A stretch of 64,000 nt of DNA from Dactylosporangium siamense. Lineage in GTDB: Bacteria > Actinomycetota > Actinomycetes > Mycobacteriales > Micromonosporaceae. A model generated the notes under the pieces. That model did not search any database. It was given only the letters and a program-made list of their open reading frames with translations, and was not told the origin of the DNA. The translations under genes were made by a program, and so were the position numbers. Numbering within the stretch: the first letter of the stretch is position 1; every line of letters begins with the position of its first letter. The DNA is taken from assembly GCF_016862795.1 (NCBI RefSeq), contig NZ_BONQ01000096.1:1-64000 (forward strand). The letters are read 5' to 3'. Shown here piece after piece: positions 50,545 through 58,464 of this stretch.

Positions 50545-51408
50545 TCACATCTGCGTGTGCCCGGCGGCGCAGGCATCGATGACTGGCTTGAAGGCGTCAC
50601 GCTCCGCGTCGGTGATCTTCAGTTCCGTGTACAGCGGCGGGCCGCCGTCGAGGCTGAGCCACGCGGGGAACACGTAGGGCTTCTTGATCTCCGCGAGGGC
50701 GTGCGGGGTGCAGCGCTCACCGTCCACCACGATCGGGATGCTGACCTCGTGCTGCCCGGGTTGCAGCACGGCGTACGGCTTCGGCGTCTGCTCCCGGGCG
50801 GGCAGCGGCAGGACCTCCAGGAGGATGCTGCCGACGAACTCCTGCAGCGTGACCGTCCCGGTGAAGCCGACGCGCTTCAGGACCACGGTGCCGTTGAGCC
50901 AGCCGCTGGGCAGGTGCGTCCACGGGCCGAAGGTGAGGGTCACCTGCCGGTCCAGGTACGCCTGCTGGCAGTCGATGGCGAGGAGCTTGTCGAGCATCGG
51001 GTCCGGGTCGGGCAGCGGCAGCCGCACGTCGTGCAGCTTGCCGTCCTCGGTGCGCACCCCGAACGCGACGTGCGAGGCGGCGCTGCGCGGCTTGAGCTCG
51101 TCGCCCTGGCAGACGCCGGTGCCGTAGGAGACGGGCACGTCGACGCGCAGGCCGCCGACGGGCAGCGGGGCGTCGACGGTGACCGGCCCGACGCCCTTGA
51201 ACGACGGCGCCTGCAGCTCGACCCGCTCGACCGTGATCTTCGCGGGGCCGTCGTTGCGCATCGAGATCTGCACCGTGTGCCGGACCTCGTCGACCCGGCC
51301 CTGGGTCAGCTCGACCCGCAGCTTGACCGGGTCCTCCGGTGCCTTACCAGTGGTGCCGGAGCAACCGGACAGGAGTGCGACCACCACGACGAGCGCCAAC
51401 CGCCTCAT
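50545..51408 (-). CDS. Lipoprotein of unknown function
   Basis: 287 residues. The signal MRRLALVVVVALLSGCSG ends in the lipobox LLSGC. The mature protein is beta-rich with two Ig-like stretches (HTVQISMRNDGPAKITVERV and HEVSIPIVVDGERCTPHALA), and cysteines that could pair. It begins 6 nt after the EAL gene ends and is probably cotranscribed with it. No family is recognised. Confidence 0.65.
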   Translation of the reverse strand: MRRLALVVVVALLSGCSGTTGKAPEDPVKLRVELTQGRVDEVRHTVQISMRNDGPAKITVERVELQAPSFKGVGPVTVDAPLPVGGLRVDVPVSYGTGVCQGDELKPRSAASHVAFGVRTEDGKLHDVRLPLPDPDPMLDKLLAIDCQQAYLDRQVTLTFGPWTHLPSGWLNGTVVLKRVGFTGTVTLQEFVGSILLEVLPLPAREQTPKPYAVLQPGQHEVSIPIVVDGERCTPHALAEIKKPYVFPAWLSLDGGPPLYTELKITDAERDAFKPVIDACAAGHTQM

Positions 51409-51414
51409 AGCCGC

Positions 51415-52713
51415 CTATGTTGGCACGATCCAGTGCAGCAGCGCACGGGCCGCCTCGAGGACCAGGTCCCGGTCGTACGTGAGGGCGTAGGTGAACCGCC
51501 GGTCGGCGTCGGGTCCGTCGTCGGCGAGGTCGCGCGCCACGAGGGCGCCGGCGAAGTGCGGCCCGACGACCACCACGTTCCACTCGCCCCGCAGCGGGTC
51601 GTCGCCGGCGATGGCGGCGCCGCGGACACCGGGCACCGGAACGCTCGGCAGTTCCGTGCCCAGGACGCCGACCAGGGCCGCCGTCTGCGCGACCGTCGCG
51701 TACCGGCGGGCGGTCGCCGCGGTCAGGAACCGGGCCTCCTGGAAGCAGCCGAGCAGGATCGGCGGCTCGGCCGGGTCGAGGGCCTTCTCCTCCAGGTACC
51801 GGCTCAGCGGCATGAGCATCCGTTTCGTCGCCTCCGCCGTGGGACGCCGGGCGGCGACGATCTCGTACGGCGTCCTCGTGCCGGTGCCGGCGGGCGGGGC
51901 GACGAACGGCACCGGCAGGGTCGCGCTGCGCTCGGCGACGTCGGCCGGCAGCGGCCCCGGCCGGCCGAACAGCCAGCCCTGGCCGAGGGTCGAGCCCATG
52001 CCCAGGGCGGCGGCGACGTGCCCGCGGGTCTCGACGCCCTCGGCGAGGACGGCGGCGCCGGTCCGCTCGGCGTAGGCGACGATCGCGTTGACGACCCGTG
52101 CCGCGTACGCGCCGTCCGGCTGCTGGGTCAGGTGCCGGTCGACCTTCACCACGTCCGGGTGCACGAACGGCATGACCGCGAGGGACGCCGGTTCGGCGCC
52201 GACGTCGTCCAGGGCCACGCCCCAGCCGGAGCCGCGGCACGCCTCGGCGGCGGAGAGCAGGGTCGCGGGGTCGTCGGTGATGGCGCGTTCGGTCATCTCG
52301 ACGACGACCCGGAGCCGTAGCTGGGCGTCGAGGATGGTCGGGGCGAGGTCCGGCGGGCACGGCACGCCGAGGGCGGCGGGCTCGGCGTTGACGAACAGGG
52401 TCAGCCCGAGCGGCAGGCCGGCGTCGATCGCGGCCCGATACGCGGCGGCGCGGCAGACCCAGTCGAGCTCGGCGAGGCGCCCGGCCCGGCGGGCGGCGTC
52501 GAACAGCTCGAGGGGGGCCTCCCACGGCGTGCCAGCCGGTCCCCGGGTCAGCGCCTCGTAGCCGACGACCTCGGGCCGGTGGCGGCGCCACGAGTCGAGC
52601 CGCACGATCGGCTGGAACACGGTGGTGACGGCCCGCGCGTCGATGACGTCGCCGATGCCGCGGATGATGCCCGCGGTCGACCTGTCGGGGGCGCCCGTGC
52701 CGTCCATGTCCAT
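51415..52713 (-). CDS. EAL-domain cyclic-di-GMP phosphodiesterase with DICT sensor domain
   Basis: 432 residues. The EAL domain (about 20-265) keeps its acidic metal ligands: VVGYEALTRG, VVVEMTERAI, GWGVALDDVGAE, VKVDRHL, AEGVETRGH and GQGWLFGRP. Loop 6 is DDVGA rather than the usual DDFGTG, which may tune activity. The C-terminal 140 residues (LLGCFQEARFLTAATARRYA, WNVVVVGPHFAGALVARDLA, FTYALTYDRDLVL) match the DICT sensory domain. The ATG at 52713 has a weak ribosome site. It heads an operon with the lipoprotein and membrane protein. Confidence 0.85.
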   Translation of the reverse strand: MDMDGTGAPDRSTAGIIRGIGDVIDARAVTTVFQPIVRLDSWRRHRPEVVGYEALTRGPAGTPWEAPLELFDAARRAGRLAELDWVCRAAAYRAAIDAGLPLGLTLFVNAEPAALGVPCPPDLAPTILDAQLRLRVVVEMTERAITDDPATLLSAAEACRGSGWGVALDDVGAEPASLAVMPFVHPDVVKVDRHLTQQPDGAYAARVVNAIVAYAERTGAAVLAEGVETRGHVAAALGMGSTLGQGWLFGRPGPLPADVAERSATLPVPFVAPPAGTGTRTPYEIVAARRPTAEATKRMLMPLSRYLEEKALDPAEPPILLGCFQEARFLTAATARRYATVAQTAALVGVLGTELPSVPVPGVRGAAIAGDDPLRGEWNVVVVGPHFAGALVARDLADDGPDADRRFTYALTYDRDLVLEAARALLHWIVPT

Positions 52714-52732
52714 TGGTTCGACCCGGGCGTCC

Positions 52733-52772
52733 GGAAACTGAGGGTAATTGCCCGAAACTGAGAGTAATCGCC
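52733..52772. repeat. Two 20-bp tandem repeats in the divergent EAL/lipoprotein promoter region
   Basis: GGAAACTGAGGGTAATTGCC (52733-52752) and CGAAACTGAGAGTAATCGCC (52753-52772) match at 17 of 20 positions and abut exactly. They occupy the middle of the 100-bp gap between divergent genes, so they are probably regulator sites. TAGGTT at 52800-52805 is a plausible -10 for the rightward lipoprotein, which would then be leaderless. Confidence 0.65.
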
Positions 52773-52813
52773 ATTTGGCGGAGGGTGGGGTCGCTCCGGT
52801 AGGTTGGGCGGCG

Positions 52814-53368
52814 ATGCGACGTGTACTGGTGACGCTGCTGCTGGGTCTGACGGTGGGTGCGCTGACGGCGTGCACCGCGTCGGACACCTCCTCCCCGGCC
52901 TCGCCGGGTGCCTCCGGCGCGGCCGTGCGCACCGGCGGGTGCGGGGCGCCGCCGTCGGCGGCGGACCCCGAGCGCCTGGTGGACGTCGCCGGGCAGATCG
53001 GCACCCGCGGCGAGGCCGACTTCGCCGCCGTGTTCGCCGGTGCCAGGGTCGGCGACGAGGGTGTCGAGGTCTACCGCAAGCCGTCCGCCGAGCTCGACGC
53101 GTGGGTGAAGTCGACGTTCGCGGCCACGTGCGTGATCCTGCACGACGTGCGGTTCTCCGCCGCCGACCTGGCGAAGCGGTATCAGCAGGTCGGCGACGAC
53201 ACCACGTACTGGAGCGAGCAGGGCGTGCACGTCAACAGCGTGTCCTCGGACTTCGTGCGCGGGGTCGTGGTGGTGGGCACGCAGGAGGTCGACAAGGCCA
53301 AGCCGCTGTTCGCCGCCCGCTACGCCGACGGGCCGCCCGTGGAGCTCGTGGACGAGGCACCCGCGTAG
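52814..53368 (+). CDS. Lipoprotein of unknown function
   Basis: 184 residues from ATG 52814. The signal peptide RRVLVTLLLGLTVGALTACT has lipobox ALTAC. A Ser/Ala-rich linker is followed by an alpha/beta domain (AELDAWVKSTFAATCVILHD, SSDFVRGVVVVGTQEVDKAK). Its stop is directly followed by the ATG of the spermidine-synthase-like gene, so the two are cotranscribed. No family is recognised. Confidence 0.65.
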   Translation: MRRVLVTLLLGLTVGALTACTASDTSSPASPGASGAAVRTGGCGAPPSAADPERLVDVAGQIGTRGEADFAAVFAGARVGDEGVEVYRKPSAELDAWVKSTFAATCVILHDVRFSAADLAKRYQQVGDDTTYWSEQGVHVNSVSSDFVRGVVVVGTQEVDKAKPLFAARYADGPPVELVDEAPA

Positions 53369-54184
53369 ATGGGCACCTGGCGCGAGATCGTCGACGGGAT
53401 CGGTGAGCGCACCGAGTTCGGCAACGCCAGGCTGGTGCGCGACCCCCGCCGCAAGGGCGGCTGGACGCTGCTCTTCGAAGAGGTCCAGCAGTCCTACGTC
53501 GACGTGGCCGACCCGACGCACCTGAGTTTCGAGTACGCCCGGCGCATCGCCGCGGTCGTGGACACCATGGCGCCGGTCGAGGCGCCGCTGCAGGTCCTGC
53601 ACCTCGGCGGCGGCGCCTTCACGATGCCGCGGTACGTCGCCGCGACCCGGCCCGGCTCCACGCAGGTGATCGTCGAGCGGGACCGGCAGCTGGCCGAGTT
53701 CGTGCAGCGGGTCGTGCCGTTGCGCGACCCGGCCGGCATCTCGTTCGTGTTCGGCGACGCCCGGCGGGTCGTGTCCGACATTCCGGCTTCCTCGTACGAT
53801 CTCGTCATCGGCGACGTGTACGACGCCGCGCAGATGCCGGAAAGCGTGTCGGACGTCACGTTCGCCGCCGAGGTGGCCCGGGTCCTGCGGCCCGACGGGG
53901 TCTACGCGGTCAACGTCGCGGACCTCGCGCCGCTGGCCTTCTCCCGGGGGCAGGCGGCCACGCTGCGCACCGCCTTCGACGACCTGTGCCTGCTGGTGCG
54001 CCCGGAACTCCTGCGGGGCCGGCGCTTCGGCAACGTGGTTTTTGCGGCGGCGAAGGCGCCGGACCGGCTGCCTGTCGCGCGGCTGGCCGCGATCCTCGGC
54101 CGGGACCGCCAGCCCGCGCAGGTCGTCAGCGGTGCCGGACTGGACCTGCTGACCGCCGGCGCGGACCCTGTCGTGCTGCCATGA
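53369..54184 (+). CDS. Spermidine-synthase-like methyltransferase-fold protein
   Basis: 271 residues, no gap after the lipoprotein stop. The Rossmann fold reads VLHLGGGAFTMPRYVAATRP (the spermidine synthase LGGG), VIVERDRQLAEFVQRVVPL, FVFGDARRVVSD and DLVIGDVYDAAQMPESV. The gate-keeper Asp and Tyr positions of polyamine synthases are partly present. It may aminopropylate an unknown acceptor. Many actinobacterial members are of unknown function. Confidence 0.8.
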   Translation: MGTWREIVDGIGERTEFGNARLVRDPRRKGGWTLLFEEVQQSYVDVADPTHLSFEYARRIAAVVDTMAPVEAPLQVLHLGGGAFTMPRYVAATRPGSTQVIVERDRQLAEFVQRVVPLRDPAGISFVFGDARRVVSDIPASSYDLVIGDVYDAAQMPESVSDVTFAAEVARVLRPDGVYAVNVADLAPLAFSRGQAATLRTAFDDLCLLVRPELLRGRRFGNVVFAAAKAPDRLPVARLAAILGRDRQPAQVVSGAGLDLLTAGADPVVLP

Positions 54185-54221
54185 CGGTGCCTCAGGACCG
54201 CCGGAGCGAGTGAATCGTGCG

Positions 54222-54295
54222 TGCCCCGGGTGGGATTCGAACCCACACTGTCGGAGGTTTGAGCTCCGTTCCTCTGCCGATTGGGATACCGGGAC
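54222..54295 (-). tRNA. tRNA with anticodon CAA (nominal tRNA-Leu) and short variable loop
   Basis: The minus strand folds as a 74-nt cloverleaf. The acceptor is GTCCCGG with CCGGGGC (one G-U), the anticodon arm CGGAG-CTCAAAC-CTCCG, the variable loop ACAGT, the T arm GTGGG-TTCGAAT-CCCAC and the discriminator A. CCA is not encoded. The anticodon CAA reads UUG (Leu). True bacterial tRNA-Leu has a long variable arm, whereas this one has 5 nt, so charging identity is not certain. Confidence 0.85.
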
Positions 54296-54331
54296 GAGTA
54301 CGCCGCACCAGGGTACCCACTAGTCTGATCG

Positions 54332-54382
54332 CGGCGGTAACCGCCGTCAGGTGTGTCAGTCAGTCCAGTGTCAGTCAGTCCA
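54332..54382. promoter_or_regulatory. Palindrome and 15-bp tandem repeat upstream of the ANTAR regulator
   Basis: CGGCGGT-A-ACCGCCG (54332-54346) is a perfect palindrome. It is followed by two exact copies of GTGTCAGTCAGTCCA (54353-54367 and 54368-54382), which end 25 bp before the GTG start at 54407. They may be regulatory, or the tandem copy may be a recent slippage product. Confidence 0.5.
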
Positions 54383-54406
54383 GTCGAGTCGGATCGGGAG
54401 TTGCGC

Positions 54407-55018
54407 GTGGCCGAGGCACAGAGCCGCCGGGTGCTCATCGCGGAAGACGAGGCGCTCATCCGCCTCGACCTGCGGGAGATGCTCGTCGAGGAGGGCTACG
54501 ACGTGGTCGGCGAGGCCGGCGACGGCGAGACCGCCGTCCGTCTCGCTGAGGAGCTCAAGCCCGATCTGGTCATCATGGACATCAAGATGCCGATCATGGA
54601 CGGGCTGGCCGCGGCGGAGAAGATCGCCGGCGCCCGCCTCGCGCCGGTCGTCATCCTCACCGCGTTCAGCCAGCGGGACCTGGTCGAGCGGGCGCGCGCC
54701 GCGGGCGCCATGGCGTATCTGGTGAAGCCCTTCCAGAAGAGCGACCTGGTGCCGGCCGTGGAGATCGCCGTGTCGCGGTTCGCGGAGCTGGCGGTGCTCG
54801 AGGAGGAGGTCGCCACGCTGACCGAACGGCTCGAGACCCGCAAGGTCGTCGAGCGGGCCAAGGGGCAGCTGATGGCCACCTACCAGATGAACGAGCCGCA
54901 GGCTTTCAAATGGATTCAACGCACCGCGATGGACCACCGAATGACCATGCGGGAAGTGGCCGATCGGATCATCGCGGAAACCGCCGGCGGTAACAGCCCC
55001 GTAACCCCGGAGTCCTGA
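54407..55018 (+). CDS. pdtaR: PdtaR-type ANTAR response regulator
   Basis: 203 residues from GTG 54407, with GGGAG 6 nt upstream; an earlier GTG at 54353 lies in repeats. The receiver domain is VLIAEDEALIRLDL, Asp58 in VIMDIKMPIMDG and Lys in YLVKPFQKSD. A coiled coil leads to the ANTAR RNA-binding domain (VVERAKGQLMATYQMNEPQA, FKWIQRTAMDHRMTMREVAD). PdtaR homologues are phosphorylated by the PdtaS kinase and prevent transcription termination at target hairpins. Its place next to the liv genes matches the order in other actinomycetes. Confidence 0.9.
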   Translation: MAEAQSRRVLIAEDEALIRLDLREMLVEEGYDVVGEAGDGETAVRLAEELKPDLVIMDIKMPIMDGLAAAEKIAGARLAPVVILTAFSQRDLVERARAAGAMAYLVKPFQKSDLVPAVEIAVSRFAELAVLEEEVATLTERLETRKVVERAKGQLMATYQMNEPQAFKWIQRTAMDHRMTMREVADRIIAETAGGNSPVTPES

Positions 55019-55121
55019 CCTTTTACCTGCGCACGGCACGTCTGGGCACGTGACGCTCATGGTCGAATAACGGCTTGGTAACAGCCCGCAATTGGCTTGT
55101 GGCGCGGGCTATGATCCGCCA

Positions 55122-55138
55122 GTCCCGAGGGTCGGGAC
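55122..55138 (+). promoter_or_regulatory. Inverted repeat GTCCCGA-GGG-TCGGGAC upstream of livH
   Basis: A 7-bp perfect inverted repeat with a 3-nt centre lies 33 bp before the TTG start of livH, just after TATGAT at 55110-55115, a good -10 candidate. AGCCCGC (55083-55089) and GCGGGCT (55104-55110) form another inverted pair upstream. It could be an operator or a 5' leader hairpin, possibly of ANTAR-target type. Confidence 0.45.
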
Positions 55139-55171
55139 GGATTGCAGCCATCAGTTATTCGAGGAGCACCA

Positions 55172-56470
55172 TTGCGTAGAGCCGTGATCATGCTCACGGC
55201 CTTCCTGGCCTGCCTGATGCTGTCCTTCGGTCTGGGTGCCACAAGCGCGTGGGCCGAAGGGGAAGCACTGCAGGGGACGTTGACGAACAACGGCGCTCCG
55301 GTCGCCGGCGTCAAGATCAAAGCGTCAACCCAGGACGGCGCGCCCGCCGGTGAGGACACTTCCGACGAGCAGGGCAAGTGGAGTATTCCGGTAACCGGTC
55401 CGGGCACCTACAAGGTGGAACTCGATATCGCATCGCTGCCCGCGGGCGTCGGTGTCACCAACAACCGGCCCACCCTGACCCCGACCGTCGCGGAGGGGCA
55501 GGCACGCAACGTGCTGTTCCCGCTCGGCTCGGCCGGCGGCACCACCGGCGACGGCCAGCCGGGGACGAAGGACTCGGGCGGCCCCTCGTCGTTCGACCGC
55601 TTCGCCGACCTGCTGTACTCCGGCATTCACTTCTCGCTGATCATCGCGCTCGCGGCGCTCGGCATCTCCCTGATCTTCGGCACCACCGGTCTGACCAACT
55701 TCGCCCACGGCGAGATGGTCACCCTGGGCGGCCTGCTCACGTTCCTGTTCAACGTGACGATCGGGATGCCGCTGGTGCTGGCGGGCGTCATCTCGGTGGT
55801 GATCGGTGCCGCGCTGGGCTACTTCCAGGACCGTGCGTTCTGGGGCTGGCTGCGCAAGCGCCGCACCAACCTGGTGACCACCATGATCATCTCGATCGGC
55901 CTGTCGCTGCTGGTGCGGTACGTCTACCTGTACTTCTTCGGCGGTGAGTCGCGCAACTACGCCGACTACAACGCCCAGGCCGGCGTGCAGTACGGCCCGT
56001 TCCTGATCGCGCCGAAGAACCTGATCTGCGACGTCATCGCCCTCGTCGCCCTCGCCGGGGTGTCCTTCGCGCTGGTCGGCACCCGGCTGGGCAAGGCGAC
56101 CCGCGCGGTCGCCGACAACCCCGCCCTGGCCGCCGCGTCCGGCATCAACGTCGACCGCATCATCCGCCTCGTGTGGACGATCGGCGGCGCCCTCGCCGCG
56201 CTCAGCGGCGTCATCCTCGGCACCTTCCAGGGCGTCGGCTTCGGTATGGGCTTCCAGATCCTGCTGCTCATCTTCGCCGCGGTGACCCTCGGCGGCTTCG
56301 GCACGGCCTGGGGCGCACTGCTCGGCAGCCTCGTCATCGGGTTGTTCATCCAGATCTCCACGCTGTGGATCCCGACCGAGTTGAAGTCTGTGGGCGCCCT
56401 CGCGGTGCTGATCGTGATCCTGCTCTTCCGGCCGCAGGGCATCCTCGGCCGCCGGGCCCGGATCGGCTGA
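55172..56470 (+). CDS. livH: Branched-chain amino acid ABC permease LivH with secreted N-terminal domain
   Basis: 432 residues from TTG 55172, with GAGGAG upstream, against about 300 for ordinary LivH. A signal sequence (AVIMLTAFLACLMLSFGLG) is followed by a beta-sandwich of the carboxypeptidase-regulatory type (about 30-110: LQGTLTNNGAPVAGVKIKAS, DEQGKWSIPVTGPGTYKVEL). A Gly/Ser linker leads to the permease: GISLIFGTTGLTNFAHGEMV, ATRAVADNPALAAASGINVD and LGGFGTAWGALLGSLVIGLF. The extra domain would face outside, possibly helping the binding protein dock. First gene of livHMGF. Confidence 0.9.
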   Translation: MRRAVIMLTAFLACLMLSFGLGATSAWAEGEALQGTLTNNGAPVAGVKIKASTQDGAPAGEDTSDEQGKWSIPVTGPGTYKVELDIASLPAGVGVTNNRPTLTPTVAEGQARNVLFPLGSAGGTTGDGQPGTKDSGGPSSFDRFADLLYSGIHFSLIIALAALGISLIFGTTGLTNFAHGEMVTLGGLLTFLFNVTIGMPLVLAGVISVVIGAALGYFQDRAFWGWLRKRRTNLVTTMIISIGLSLLVRYVYLYFFGGESRNYADYNAQAGVQYGPFLIAPKNLICDVIALVALAGVSFALVGTRLGKATRAVADNPALAAASGINVDRIIRLVWTIGGALAALSGVILGTFQGVGFGMGFQILLLIFAAVTLGGFGTAWGALLGSLVIGLFIQISTLWIPTELKSVGALAVLIVILLFRPQGILGRRARIG

Positions 56471-56480
56471 GGGGACGACC

Positions 56481-57476
56481 ATGAACTGGAGCAGTATCTT
56501 CAGCGTGTCGCTGGAAGCCATCATCGGTTCCACGACTATTGCCTACGCCCTCGCGGCCATCGGCCTCAACGTCCACTTCGGCTACACTGGCCTGCTCAAC
56601 TTCGGCCAGTCCGCCTTCCTCGGCGTCGGCGCCTACGGCATCGCCATCACGGTGGCCACCTTCAGCCAGTCGCTGTGGCTCGGCGTCGCCATCGGCCTGG
56701 CCGCGGCGGTGATCCTCGCGCTGCTGCTCGGTATCCCGACGCTGCGCCTGCGCGCCGACTACCTGGCCATCGTCACCATCGCCGCGGCCGAGATCATCCG
56801 GCTCTTCTACCGCGCCACCGACCTGCGAAAGTGGACCGGTGCCTCGGACGGCCTGCAGAGCTTCTCGCAGGACTTCTACGACCTCAACCCGTTCGCCGGG
56901 AGCAAGGGCATCGACCTGGGACTCATCACGTTCACCGACCGTGAGCTGTGGATCCTGGTCGTCGGCTGGACCCTCGTGCTGCTCAGCTGCCTCGTGGTCT
57001 ACCTGCTCATGAGCAGCCCCTGGGGCCGCGTGCTGAAGGCGATCCGCGAGGACGAGGACGCCGTGCGCAGCCTCGGCAAGAACGTGTTCTCGTACAAGAT
57101 GCAGTCGCTGGTCCTCGGCGGCGTCATCGGCGCGCTCGGCGGTTTCGTCTTCGCCCTCGACCGGGCGGCGGTCCAGCCGGACACGTACGGCACGGAGTTC
57201 ACCTTCTTCGCGTACACCATCGTGATCCTCGGCGGTGCGGCCCGGGTCTTCGGCCCGGTCGTCGGCTCGATGATCTTCTGGGTGCTGCTGGTCTTCATCG
57301 ACTCCACGCTCAGCGAGGCGTCCAACAACAAGGTCTTCCCGGAGTGGTTCATGACCACCTCGCAGGCCGGTTCGGTCCGGTACATCCTGGTCGGTCTCGG
57401 CCTCATCCTGCTGCTGATCTACCGGCCGCAGGGCATCTTCGGCGACAAGAGGGAGGTCATGCTCGATGGACGCTGA
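56481..57476 (+). CDS. livM: Branched-chain amino acid ABC permease LivM
   Basis: 331 residues, ATG 56481 with GGGGACG upstream. Characteristic segments are GLNVHFGYTGLLNFGQSAFL, LGIPTLRLRADYLAIVTIAA and GRVLKAIREDEDAVRSLGKN, the last being the coupling helix that contacts the ATPase. ILGGAARVFGPVVGSMIFWV and a final IYRPQGIFGDKRE complete the fold. It pairs with LivH to form the membrane channel and overlaps livG by 11 bases. Confidence 0.93.
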   Translation: MNWSSIFSVSLEAIIGSTTIAYALAAIGLNVHFGYTGLLNFGQSAFLGVGAYGIAITVATFSQSLWLGVAIGLAAAVILALLLGIPTLRLRADYLAIVTIAAAEIIRLFYRATDLRKWTGASDGLQSFSQDFYDLNPFAGSKGIDLGLITFTDRELWILVVGWTLVLLSCLVVYLLMSSPWGRVLKAIREDEDAVRSLGKNVFSYKMQSLVLGGVIGALGGFVFALDRAAVQPDTYGTEFTFFAYTIVILGGAARVFGPVVGSMIFWVLLVFIDSTLSEASNNKVFPEWFMTTSQAGSVRYILVGLGLILLLIYRPQGIFGDKREVMLDGR

Positions 57477-58464
57477 TCGCGCTGCTCGTTCGAGAGCCGT
57501 TGAGGCGCTCGCGGGCCTGCCCTGCGAGCCGGGGGTTCCCAAGCCGGACCCGATCCTGATCGCCGACAACGTGGTGCGCCGCTTCGGCGGCCTCACCGCG
57601 GTCGACGTCAAGCACGTCGAGGTCCAGCGCGGCTCGATCACGGCGCTCATCGGCCCCAACGGGGCCGGCAAGACGACGTTCTTCAACCTGCTCACCGGCT
57701 TCGACGCGCCCGACGAGGGTTCGTGGACGTTCAACGGCAGGTCCCTGTCGGGGGTCGCGGCCCACAAGGTCGCCCGGGCCGGCATGGTCCGCACCTTCCA
57801 GCTCACGAAGGCCCTGTCCAAGCTCAAGGTCATCGACAACATGCGGCTCGGTGCCACCGGGCAGCGCGGCGAGACCTTCTGGCGGGCGCTGCTGCCCGGC
57901 ACCTGGAAGCAGCAGGAAGCCGAGGTCACGGCCCGCGCCGAGGATCTGCTCACCCGGTTCAAGCTCATCGCCAAGAAGGACGACTTCGCCGGCAGCCTCT
58001 CCGGCGGCCAGCGCAAGCTCCTGGAGATGGCCCGGGCCCTGATGGTCCAGCCGGAGATGGTCATGCTCGACGAGCCGATGGCCGGGGTCAACCCGGCGCT
58101 GACGCAGTCGCTGCTCGGCCACGTCAAGCAGCTGCGCGAGGACGGCATGACCGTGCTGTTCGTCGAGCACGACATGGACATGGTCCACGACATCAGCGAC
58201 TGGATCATCGTCATGGGGCAGGGCGGCGTCATCGCCGAGGGCACCCCGGACAAGGTCATGGCCGACCCGCGGGTGATCGACGCCTACCTCGGCGCGCACC
58301 ACGACGGCGCGGTCAAGACCGTCGGCGGCGAGGAGGTGGACGCCGGTGACCTCGAGGAGAGCGGCGGCGTGACCCTCATCGGCGCCGTCGACGAGCTGTC
58401 GCAGGACGACGTGCCGTCGCCTCCGGTTTCCGGCGACGATGACTTCAGGAAGGAGCCGGCATGA
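57466..58464 (+). CDS. livG: Branched-chain amino acid ABC ATPase LivG
   Basis: 332 residues. Walker A is LIGPNGAGKTTFFNLLTG, the ABC signature AGSLSGGQRKLLEMARALM and Walker B MVMLDEPMAGVNPAL. VEHDMDMVHDISDWIIVM completes the switch region. It is longer than usual LivG (about 255-280) through a 35-residue N-terminal lead and an acidic C-terminal tail of about 45 residues after the last helix. The ATG at 57466 lies inside livM, and the stop overlaps livF (ATGA). Confidence 0.93.
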   Translation: MDADRAARSRAVEALAGLPCEPGVPKPDPILIADNVVRRFGGLTAVDVKHVEVQRGSITALIGPNGAGKTTFFNLLTGFDAPDEGSWTFNGRSLSGVAAHKVARAGMVRTFQLTKALSKLKVIDNMRLGATGQRGETFWRALLPGTWKQQEAEVTARAEDLLTRFKLIAKKDDFAGSLSGGQRKLLEMARALMVQPEMVMLDEPMAGVNPALTQSLLGHVKQLREDGMTVLFVEHDMDMVHDISDWIIVMGQGGVIAEGTPDKVMADPRVIDAYLGAHHDGAVKTVGGEEVDAGDLEESGGVTLIGAVDELSQDDVPSPPVSGDDDFRKEPA

